From NCBI GenBank assembly GCA_017429525.1, contig JAFROT010000030.1, forward strand, positions 177,776 to 241,775: a stretch of DNA of 64,000 nucleotides. Direction: 5' to 3'. The DNA is from Bacteroidaceae bacterium. GTDB taxonomy: Bacteria; Bacteroidota; Bacteroidia; Bacteroidales; Bacteroidaceae. The position numbers and the translations under genes are program-made. Below are positions 8,281 to 15,309 of this stretch, in pieces. Positions within the stretch are counted from its first letter, which is position 1; each line of letters starts with the position of its first letter. Below the pieces are notes generated by a model, which saw only the letters and a list, made by a program, of their open reading frames with translations, was not told where the DNA came from and did not search any database.

Positions 8281-9984
8281 GTCTTGGTCTTTTTCCTCTG
8301 TCTCCTCTTCGCCTCAGTGTTTGCGGTTCATGCCCAGAATGGCATCGAGATCCGCCGCAACCAGGTTGGCAGCTCCCCTTCGCAAGAGAAAGTCGTCGTG
8401 GTAGAAGGCATAAATCCCCAAGGCAAGATTAAAGTTACCACGCCTACGGGAAAGACGCTGAAGCCCGCCGCAATCCGCGCTGCCGTGTCGCCGTGGTCGG
8501 GGAAACAGCGCTACGTCGTCGACCTCGGACAACTCACGGCCACCGGCCGCTACCGCATCAGCATAGGCCATCAGCAATGCGACCTCTTGGTTACCGAGCG
8601 CCCCTATCAGGTTATCGCCAAGGCATCGCTACGCCTGTTCTATCTCATCCGTTCAGGCGTAGCCATTGAACTTGGCGAAGAGTATAACCGTCCCGTTGGT
8701 CACCCCGACACCCATGTGCTGGTGCATCCATCGGCGGCAACCGAGCAGCGCCCTGCCGGCACCGTCATCAGTTCGCCCTACGGCTGGTACGACGCTGGCG
8801 ACTACAATAAATATGTCGTCAATTCCGCCTTCAGCATCGGCCTCATTCTGGCAGCCTACGAGCAGCAGCGCGACTATTTCACCGCCCTCTCTACCGATAT
8901 CCCCGAGAGTGGCAACCAGACGTCCGACCTGCTCGACGAGATGATGTTCAACCTGCGATGGCTCCTTACCATGCAGGACCCCGACGACGGCGGAGTCTAC
9001 CACAAGCTCACCACGCCCAACTTCGAAGGGTTCATCATGCCTACGGCCTGTCGCCAGCCACGTTGCGTAGTGGCGAAGAGCGTGACGGCCAGTCTCGACT
9101 TTGCCGCCGTAATGGCTGATGCCGCACGTCACCTCGCTCCCTATCAGCACGACTATCCGGAGTTCTGTTACCAAGCCACCGCGGCTGCCGAGCTTGCCTA
9201 TCAATGGGCTAAGGCGCATCCCGATGCGTTCTATCATCAAGAGCAACTGCGCGACCCTGCCATCAGCACCGGCGCCTACGGCGACCGCAATGCGCGCGAT
9301 GAGTTCTTCTGGGCAGCATCAGCCCTCTACCGTCTCACACGCAAACCATATTATCTCGACGAGGCCAAGCAGTTCCTGCCTTCCCGCTTCTCCACGCCCT
9401 CGTGGGCAAACGTGGCAGCACTGGGCACCTTCGAGTGGCTCGCCGAAGGCAAGACGTCCGAACTTTACGCCCCGCAACTCAGTCAGCTGCTCGCCTACTG
9501 CGAGAACGCCGTGCAGGATGTCGACAGCTCCTGCTTTCAATCGCCCTTCGGCAACAAGCCGCGCGACTTCGGCTGGGGCTGTCTGGCCGAGAACTGCTGT
9601 TGTCAGGCCTTTGTCTTACTGCTTGCCGATAAGCTACAAGGCACAACGGCCTATCGCCGTTATGCCCTGCAGAATGTCGATTATCTCCTGGGGCGCAACG
9701 CTACAGGCTACTGCTACGTAACAGGCTTTGGCGACAAATCACCTCTCCATCCCCATCATCGCATATCTGCCGCCGACACCGTAGAGAAACCTTTCCCCGG
9801 CATGCTCGTCGGAGGGCCCAACCCTGGTCAGCAAGACCGCATCGCAGGAAATCTCACCTACCCCTCCAACTATCCCGACGAGTCCTACCTCGACGCCACC
9901 GAGTCCTACGCCTCCAACGAGATTGCCATCAACTGGAACGCCTCCCTCGTAGCTCTCCTCTGCTGGCTCGATGCGCTGAAATGA
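8161..9984 (+). CDS. GH9 endoglucanase-like glycoside hydrolase
   Basis: After a hydrophobic signal (about residues 41-59, VLVFFLCLLF to VHAQ) comes a CelD_N-type Ig-like domain (about 60-150) and then a GH9 (alpha/alpha)6 catalytic domain. GWYDAGDYNKY holds the paired catalytic-base aspartates (Asp211, Asp214). HPHHR is the conserved His/Arg block, and the terminal SNEIAINWNA carries the acid Glu587. GH9 enzymes cut beta-1,4-glucan or glucan-containing hemicelluloses. The first 40 residues are translated repeat DNA, including two short palindromes. No standard ATG lies between codon 15 and the signal core, so either the repeat supplies the signal's N-region or a TTG around codon 42 is used. 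The gene lies 38 bases after the esterase and is likely co-transcribed. Confidence 0.92.
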   Translation: MDNGQWIMDNGQYIMDNARPSARSLSSEARLSPLRGSGERVLVFFLCLLFASVFAVHAQNGIEIRRNQVGSSPSQEKVVVVEGINPQGKIKVTTPTGKTLKPAAIRAAVSPWSGKQRYVVDLGQLTATGRYRISIGHQQCDLLVTERPYQVIAKASLRLFYLIRSGVAIELGEEYNRPVGHPDTHVLVHPSAATEQRPAGTVISSPYGWYDAGDYNKYVVNSAFSIGLILAAYEQQRDYFTALSTDIPESGNQTSDLLDEMMFNLRWLLTMQDPDDGGVYHKLTTPNFEGFIMPTACRQPRCVVAKSVTASLDFAAVMADAARHLAPYQHDYPEFCYQATAAAELAYQWAKAHPDAFYHQEQLRDPAISTGAYGDRNARDEFFWAASALYRLTRKPYYLDEAKQFLPSRFSTPSWANVAALGTFEWLAEGKTSELYAPQLSQLLAYCENAVQDVDSSCFQSPFGNKPRDFGWGCLAENCCCQAFVLLLADKLQGTTAYRRYALQNVDYLLGRNATGYCYVTGFGDKSPLHPHHRISAADTVEKPFPGMLVGGPNPGQQDRIAGNLTYPSNYPDESYLDATESYASNEIAINWNASLVALLCWLDALK

Positions 9985-10019
9985 TGTCCTTGTATAGAAT
10001 AGACGTACAATGCGAAACG

Positions 10020-10068
10020 ATAAATGGGAAACGATAAATGGGAAATGATAAATGGGAAATGATAAATG
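10020..10068. repeat. 14-bp tandem repeat (ATAAATGGGAAAYG)
   Basis: Three full copies of a 14-bp unit begin at 10020, 10034 and 10048, followed by a partial copy, just after the GH9 stop codon. It belongs to the same class of simple intergenic tracts as those at 8154, 35180 and 53334. Confidence 0.85.
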
Positions 10069-10224
10069 AATGCAATGATATAGGAGTTGGCACATTGAAC
10101 GGAGAAGAAAGCCCCAAGGGGCTTTGTGCCAACTGCTATATTATCGCCTTAATTGAAGAGTGAATAATGGATACGTTCTCTGACTGAGCGGGTATTTTCT
10201 CTATGTTTTTTGCCTGAATTTGCC

Positions 10225-10700
10225 TTCACGCCTTCACCGCGACTCTATTCAATTGAATCATAATGGAATACAGGTGAAGGATGAGGTGAAAGATAGGATG
10301 AAAGGTGAAGGCAAGACCCGCTATTTGGGGCAAAGACTCCATACGCGACTATAGGAATATGCGGAGCATAGCTCTTCACAGAGCGGTCGAGTGGAATCGC
10401 ACGACCAGTAATGGCGGGTTGTCTCATCAGTGAGACAAACGAGTCTCATTAATGAGACAAGTCGGATCGAATAGACGAAAGAATGACGTCGAACGGGCGA
10501 AAGAACGGCTTCGAACGGGCGAAAGTGCCCGTGGGCGCAAAGAGCGGAGAAGCTGCATACGCGAACCGCTGTGGGTCGGAATTGTTAAAACAGGCGTTAA
10601 TAAAGTTTAATTCCTTCACCTTTCACCCTATCCTTCACCCAATCTTTCACCTTATATATCACTGTATATTAGTTGAATACGTGCCCATGTGAAGGCGTGA
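10225..10700. mobile_element. Unclassified 476-bp inverted-repeat (foldback-like) element
   Basis: The left end (10225-10311) and the right end (10612-10700) are imperfect inverted copies of about 88 bases. Both outer ends have TTCACGCCTTCAC, then CTATTCAA or GTATTCAA, then a run of GGTGAA/GATAGG/TGAAAGGTGAAGG units. The interior of about 300 bases holds a 22-bp repeat array (10421-10532) and no convincing protein. There is no transposase, so a non-autonomous foldback or MITE-like element is the simplest label, but a decayed larger element is possible. It fills most of the 904-base gene-free gap between the two PUL halves (9985-10888). In the rest of that gap I see only the 14-bp repeat and the hairpin at 10844. 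Confidence 0.5.
10421..10532. repeat. 22-bp period repeat array with palindromic cores
   Basis: Units start at 10421, 10443, 10467, 10489 and 10511. The first two contain the palindromes GTCTCA-tcag-TGAGAC and GTCTCATTAATGAGAC, exactly 22 bp apart. The last three begin TCGAAnnGnCGAAAG, also 22 bp apart. The spacing equals two helical turns, so a protein bound to each unit would sit on the same face. It is not a CRISPR array, because there are no unique spacers. Confidence 0.75.
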
Positions 10701-10843
10701 AAGATAAATAGCACAAAAAATATAGGTAAATTATTGCTGTCCGCTAAAACCTTTTTGCGGAGAATCGTATAGGAGGATGAGCTGTCAACATCAGGCCCCC
10801 CTCCCTATGATAGTTCAAGGAGCGAGCTGAGCTGGAACGCAGC

Positions 10844-10873
10844 GTCGTGATGTGGGCTCAGCCTTATCACGAC
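10844..10873 (-). terminator. Hairpin downstream of the glycosidase operon
   Basis: GTCGTGAT (10844-10851) and ATCACGAC (10866-10873) form a perfect 8-bp stem with an inner GGCT/AGCC stem. On the - strand it begins 15 bases after the stop codon of the last operon gene. No U-run follows, so it may be a terminator without a tail or an mRNA-protecting hairpin. Confidence 0.5.
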
Positions 10874-10888
10874 CAAACCTTTATGACA

Positions 10889-13240
10889 TCAGCGCAGGAG
10901 GATCTTCTGGGTGCGGACGTTGCCGTCGGCATAGAGGGTGCGGCGCAGGACGAGGCCTCGGTGGTGGGTGTCGGAGGGTAGTTGGCGCCCAAGGAGGTCG
11001 AAGTCCTGTGTGCTGAAGACGGCAGCCTGCTGCGTGGGTGCGCTAACAACATCGACGTGAGGGTGAGCGAGGCGCAGACGGATGAGGCGCACGTCCTTGG
11101 CGGGGACGGCTATGGTGAGCGTGCTACTGCTGATGGCTGCGGCCTCACCCGTCCACAACTCCTTCGACTCCGCTATCTCCTCGCCCTCGCTGAGGCCGAG
11201 GTCGGCAAGCGGGAGGGAGTAGGTGGTGGGCCTTGAGGTGTAGTTGAAGGCGGCGAGGTAGACGAAGGAGTCGGCCTCGTGGACGAAGAGGCTCTGAGCG
11301 TGATCGTCGTTGAGGTCGTATTCCTTATGGCCATAGAGCGGGCGGAAGCTGCGGCCGAGTCGCGCTACGGCATTGACGTCGGCGTTAGTCAGCACGGCCT
11401 GTGCGCGCTGACGGCTCAAGGCATTGTTGCCGCGTCCGCTCTGATCGCTGGGGCTGAAGTTGTCGGCCACGAGCATCATGCCGGTGACGGCGCCGCTGGT
11501 GACGCGCGCTCGGTTCTCACCGAGGCTGGCGCTGAGCTGGTCGCCACGTCCTATGAGGACGAGGTGGTCGGGGTCGTTATACTGATAGAGGCGGTCGGTC
11601 CACCAACCGCCGGAGATGGCGTTCATGGCGTACTCGGTCTGGTCGATGCGCCCCCAGGTGTCGCAGGCGATGCGTCGTCCGTTGGCATGCCCGTGAGGGA
11701 AGAGGGGTGCTATGCTGAGGTCGAGGAAGATGCCGTAGCGCTCACATTGCTGCTGCAGGTAGCGCATGCCGTCGTTATAGGCCTCGACGGCAGTGGTGAT
11801 GCCCTGCTTGTAGTAGCTGTCGGACTGGATGATGCCGCAGTTGAGGAAGTCGGCCTTGATCCACTTGACGCCCTCGGCCGCACGCGAACGGACGTAGTTG
11901 ACGATGTCCTGCTTGGTGACGGGGTGTGACGGGTCACGACAGTAGGCGCCATCGTATTTGACAGGCTTGCCGTTGATCTTGATGAGCGTCTCGGCGTAGG
12001 GTCGCGTCACCTGCTGCCCGTCGACCATCCACGTGGCGCTGATGTTGTTGATGCTGGCTTCGTCCCACCAAAGGGCGAAGGGCGTGCAGTAGCTGCCGAT
12101 GAGCTGACGGGTGGTCTCGCCGTTCTCGACGAGTTGTTTGCGTTGTGTTGTGCTGACGTTGTCGCTGGCATCGAGGCTGAAGACGATGGAGCCGTCGCTG
12201 CTGCAGAAGCCAGCGGGCTGCAGCACTTGAGCGTAGTAGTCGCTGATCTCGAGGTCAGCTTTGTAGGAGTTCTTCTCGGCGAGCACGCCCCAGCTCTGCC
12301 AGCCGAAGGGGGTGCCGTGCTGCCAGTCGCTGCGTGCCGGGCGCACGGTGGCGCAGGCGTCGGCGAAGCTTTCCATGCCGTCGCGCCAATCGGCGTACAA
12401 ACCTATAAGGAAACGCGCACTCTTGATGGTGTCGCCGACAAGTGAGCCGTGACTCTGACGGGCATAGCCGCTGAGGTGGTCGCGCGTCTCGCCGTCGGCC
12501 ATGCCGCTGATGAGCTGCAGACGGCTGACGCTGGTGCCATTGGAGGCGTCGACGCAGATGCCGCTCTTCCAATGGTCGTGGTCGACGCTCCCGTAGACGG
12601 CACCATAGCGGGCGGTGCCGTCGAAGAGACAGCTGACCTCGTAGGACGTCATGGAGCGGCTGAGACGATAGGTGTGATATCGACCGAAGCCATCATTGTC
12701 AAAGGGCACTTTCAGCATACGGTTGTCGGCGGCGGTGGTGCTGAGGAAGCGCCAAGTAGCCGATTCACAACTGACGGGCTCGAGGTGGTTGGAGCGCAGG
12801 GGAGTGCCGTCGGTGCTGATGAGGGCGAGCTGTACGAGCACGAAGGGGCGGTCGGCATAGGCAAAGAAGGTCTCCTGCATGACAACGCCGTCCTCAGCCG
12901 CCGCGGTGGGCTCGGTGAAGGTGAAGCGGTGGGCGGTGCCCTCACCAAACTCGTCGCTCACTGGCTCGGCAGCGTAACGAACGGTGGCGTAGCGGTCGGT
13001 AGTGAAATATCCGCGATCGGTGCCGGAGGCGTTAACATAAGTGGCTTTAGGCTTACTGCGAGTGACGATGCTCTTGGACGAGCCGTCGGGCAACGTGCCT
13101 CGAACTGAGAAGGCTCGGTTAGCCTCGCTCCAGACGACGGTGAGGTTACCGCTCTGGACCGTGACGTCATCGGCGCGCAGGAGGATAGGTTGCTGCAGGG
13201 CTGTAATAAACACGATGAGAAATGAGATGGCTCTCTTCAT
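10889..13240 (-). CDS. Clan GH-D (GH27/GH36-like) alpha-galactosidase-type enzyme with a sorting-tail-like C-terminus
   Basis: The 783-residue secreted protein (signal about 1-23) has an N-terminal beta-sandwich (to about 300), a TIM barrel and a C-terminal beta-sandwich. WIKADFLNCG gives the expected nucleophile Asp464, and RRIACDTWGR gives the acid/base Asp527; NDPDHLVLIG resembles the GH27 NDPDML motif. The last 45 or so residues (FDLLGRQL ... LYADGNVRTQKILLR) look like a Bacteroidetes type IX sorting tail, which the neighbouring paralogue lacks. The gene is the last of a five-gene operon and starts 9 bases after its paralogue's stop. Alpha-galactosidase is the most likely activity in this clan, but other alpha-linked sugars are possible, since neither this protein nor its paralogue has the usual GH36 signature seen in the gene ending at 15310. 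Confidence 0.85.
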   Translation of the reverse strand: MKRAISFLIVFITALQQPILLRADDVTVQSGNLTVVWSEANRAFSVRGTLPDGSSKSIVTRSKPKATYVNASGTDRGYFTTDRYATVRYAAEPVSDEFGEGTAHRFTFTEPTAAAEDGVVMQETFFAYADRPFVLVQLALISTDGTPLRSNHLEPVSCESATWRFLSTTAADNRMLKVPFDNDGFGRYHTYRLSRSMTSYEVSCLFDGTARYGAVYGSVDHDHWKSGICVDASNGTSVSRLQLISGMADGETRDHLSGYARQSHGSLVGDTIKSARFLIGLYADWRDGMESFADACATVRPARSDWQHGTPFGWQSWGVLAEKNSYKADLEISDYYAQVLQPAGFCSSDGSIVFSLDASDNVSTTQRKQLVENGETTRQLIGSYCTPFALWWDEASINNISATWMVDGQQVTRPYAETLIKINGKPVKYDGAYCRDPSHPVTKQDIVNYVRSRAAEGVKWIKADFLNCGIIQSDSYYKQGITTAVEAYNDGMRYLQQQCERYGIFLDLSIAPLFPHGHANGRRIACDTWGRIDQTEYAMNAISGGWWTDRLYQYNDPDHLVLIGRGDQLSASLGENRARVTSGAVTGMMLVADNFSPSDQSGRGNNALSRQRAQAVLTNADVNAVARLGRSFRPLYGHKEYDLNDDHAQSLFVHEADSFVYLAAFNYTSRPTTYSLPLADLGLSEGEEIAESKELWTGEAAAISSSTLTIAVPAKDVRLIRLRLAHPHVDVVSAPTQQAAVFSTQDFDLLGRQLPSDTHHRGLVLRRTLYADGNVRTQKILLR

Positions 13241-13249
13241 AAGGAAGGT

Positions 13250-15301
13250 CTATTTCAGGGTGAAACGATAGAGGCGGGCGTCCTTGGCAGGAACGGAGAC
13301 AGGGAATTGAGGCTGGTCGATGGCGAAATGCTCGCCTGTCCAGAGTTCCTTGGCTTCAGAGAGCGTCCGGCCCGAGAGGTCGGCGAGGGGGATGGTGAGG
13401 TGAAGGGGCTCGTCGGCATAGTTGATGGCAGCGAGGTAGATGGCGCTGTCGGTGCTGAGGACGACAAGGTTCTCGGCGGCACCCGTCTGGGCTCGCCACT
13501 GACGCCCTCCGTAGAGGGGACGGAAGCTACGACCGATGCGTGCCACGGCATTGACATCGACATTCATGGCGACCTGCCGGGCACGCTCCATCGAGAGGCG
13601 GGCATCGCCACGCCCGCTGCTGTCGCTGAGGCTCCATACATCGGGCAGGAGGACCATGCCGGAGCAGACGCCTGTGGTGTAGCGCGCCCGGTTCTCGCCG
13701 AGCGTCTCGACGTCGCCCTTAGCCGCATCCTTGCCTATGAGGACGAGGTGGTCGGGGTCGTTGAACTGATAGAACTCGCCCGTCCACCATCCGTAGCTGA
13801 TGGCGTTCATGGCGTATTCGCTCTGGTCGATGCGCCCCCAGGTGTCGCAGGCGATGCGGCGTGAGTTGCCATAGTGGTAGGGGAAGATCGGGGCTATGGA
13901 GAGGGCCGTGAAGACGCGGCCGCCACGGTCCAGCTCTTGGAGGAAGCGGGTGAAGCCGTAGTTGTAGGCCTCGACGGCTGTGCGCACAGCGGGGTCGTAG
14001 TAGCTGTCGGCCTGAATCATGCCATTGCTGGTAAAATCTATTTTGAAGTACTCGAAGCCGGCGGCCTTCAGCGTAGCCGCCTCGCGGGCAAAGCGCTGGA
14101 TGGTGGCAGGGTGAGTAGGGTCGAGGCAGAAAGCGCCGTCGTACTTATAGGGTTTGCCCTTCACCTTGGCACAAGCATCGCGGCCCGTGTAGGCGCAACC
14201 CTCGAAGAGGGGGCGGTCGAGGTCGCCCTCGTTCCACCAGAGGCAGAACGGCGTGACGTAAGTGCCAGGCACCTGCCCGTTGCGTTTTGCATGGAGGCAG
14301 AGTTCACGTTTCTGCCGGGCATTGAGGTTGTCCCAGGCATCGATGCTGAGGACCTGCGTTCCGTCGGCCGAGCAGTAGCCGGCAGGACGGAGCGACTGGG
14401 CCATGTAGTCGCTGACGTCGAGGTCGGTCTGGAAGCTGTTCTTCTCGGCCAGCACGCCCCAGCTCTGCCAGCCGAAGGGGGTGCCGTGAGTCCAGTGCTT
14501 GCGACCTGGCTGCACGCTGTCGCAGGCGCGGGCAAACTGTTCCATGGCATCGCGCCAGTCGTTGCGTGCCGTGATGAGGAAGCGAGCGCTGCTGACCTGC
14601 TGACCGACGAGCGCGCCATGGGGCAGGATGTCGTGGGTCTCAGGAGAGGAAACGCCCGAGAAGGCGGTGATGCATCCGCGCTCCAGAGCAATAGCGCTCT
14701 TCCAATGGTCGTGGTCGATGGAGCCGATGGTCATGCCTTCGCGAGTAAGAGGGCTGAAGAGGGCCGCCACCTCATAGCTGGTGCCTATGGTGTCGAGGGG
14801 CAGCAGATGGTAGCGCACGAAGCTGTCGTTGTCATAGGGCACCTTGAGGAAGCGGACGGAAGCATCGCGCACGTGCGTACCTTTATTATCTGTGTTTGCG
14901 CCCTGCTCTCGGATGGGAGCCAGGTAATTGCTCTCGAGAGGGCTGCCATCGGCCATGGAGAGGGTGAGCTGCGTGACGACGGCATCGGCGAAGATGCTGA
15001 CGAAGAGTGTCATCTGCCTGCTGCCGTCGGTGAAGGTAAAGCGGCGGATGCTCCCTCGTCCGAAAGTGGGATGCTCCACGCCCATCGTCCGCTGGTCGAC
15101 CTTGGGCAGGTCGGCAGCCGTGATGATCTCTGCGCCGAAGCGGGCTTCGGGCACGAAATCAGAGAGCAGCGGCTGACGGCCCTGCAGGAGGGTGAAGGCG
15201 TGTGCACGCTTGTCGAAGCGGACAGAGTAAGCGTCTGACTTGGCTGCAGCGGCCAGCGCGCTGCCGATGAAGATGAGGAAAGCAAAGATTCTGGTTCTCA
15301 T
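13250..15301 (-). CDS. Clan GH-D (GH27/GH36-like) alpha-galactosidase-type enzyme, paralogue
   Basis: Starting at the ATG at 15301, the 683-residue product has a clean signal peptide (MRTRIFAFLIFIGSALAAAA). Longer in-frame starts would overlap the upstream gene and precede this signal. It is clearly paralogous to the next gene in the operon: HGTPFGWQSWGVLAEKNS, KPYKYDGAFC, the nucleophile motif YFKIDFTSNG (Asp422), RRIACDTWGR (acid/base Asp486) and NDPDHLVLIGK are shared. It ends directly after the C-terminal beta-sandwich and lacks the sorting-tail-like extension. The gene lies 8 bases after the GH36 gene and should be co-transcribed with it. It probably removes alpha-linked side chains in the periplasm or at the surface; the exact linkage is not visible. 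Confidence 0.85.
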   Translation of the reverse strand: MRTRIFAFLIFIGSALAAAAKSDAYSVRFDKRAHAFTLLQGRQPLLSDFVPEARFGAEIITAADLPKVDQRTMGVEHPTFGRGSIRRFTFTDGSRQMTLFVSIFADAVVTQLTLSMADGSPLESNYLAPIREQGANTDNKGTHVRDASVRFLKVPYDNDSFVRYHLLPLDTIGTSYEVAALFSPLTREGMTIGSIDHDHWKSAIALERGCITAFSGVSSPETHDILPHGALVGQQVSSARFLITARNDWRDAMEQFARACDSVQPGRKHWTHGTPFGWQSWGVLAEKNSFQTDLDVSDYMAQSLRPAGYCSADGTQVLSIDAWDNLNARQKRELCLHAKRNGQVPGTYVTPFCLWWNEGDLDRPLFEGCAYTGRDACAKVKGKPYKYDGAFCLDPTHPATIQRFAREAATLKAAGFEYFKIDFTSNGMIQADSYYDPAVRTAVEAYNYGFTRFLQELDRGGRVFTALSIAPIFPYHYGNSRRIACDTWGRIDQSEYAMNAISYGWWTGEFYQFNDPDHLVLIGKDAAKGDVETLGENRARYTTGVCSGMVLLPDVWSLSDSSGRGDARLSMERARQVAMNVDVNAVARIGRSFRPLYGGRQWRAQTGAAENLVVLSTDSAIYLAAINYADEPLHLTIPLADLSGRTLSEAKELWTGEHFAIDQPQFPVSVPAKDARLYRFTLK

Positions 15302-15309
15302 AAGTATTC

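Noticed and set aside
10421-10532. CRISPR array
   Set aside because: Units abut one another with no unique spacers, the units diverge, and there are no cas genes.
10421-10600. Replication origin with 22-bp iterons and an AT-rich stretch (10580-10610)
   Set aside because: No replication initiator gene or DnaA-box cluster is seen, and the context is chromosomal PUL genes.
10483-10692. Small open frame of 69 codons (and 60 codons at 10245-10427 on the - strand) in the gene-free gap
   Set aside because: Their sequences come from the 22-bp repeats and the inverted GGTGAA arms; no recognisable protein character.
9985-10888. tRNA or other structured RNA gene in the large gap
   Set aside because: No cloverleaf or known RNA motif could be recognised; the hairpins present belong to repeats or the 3' hairpin at 10844.
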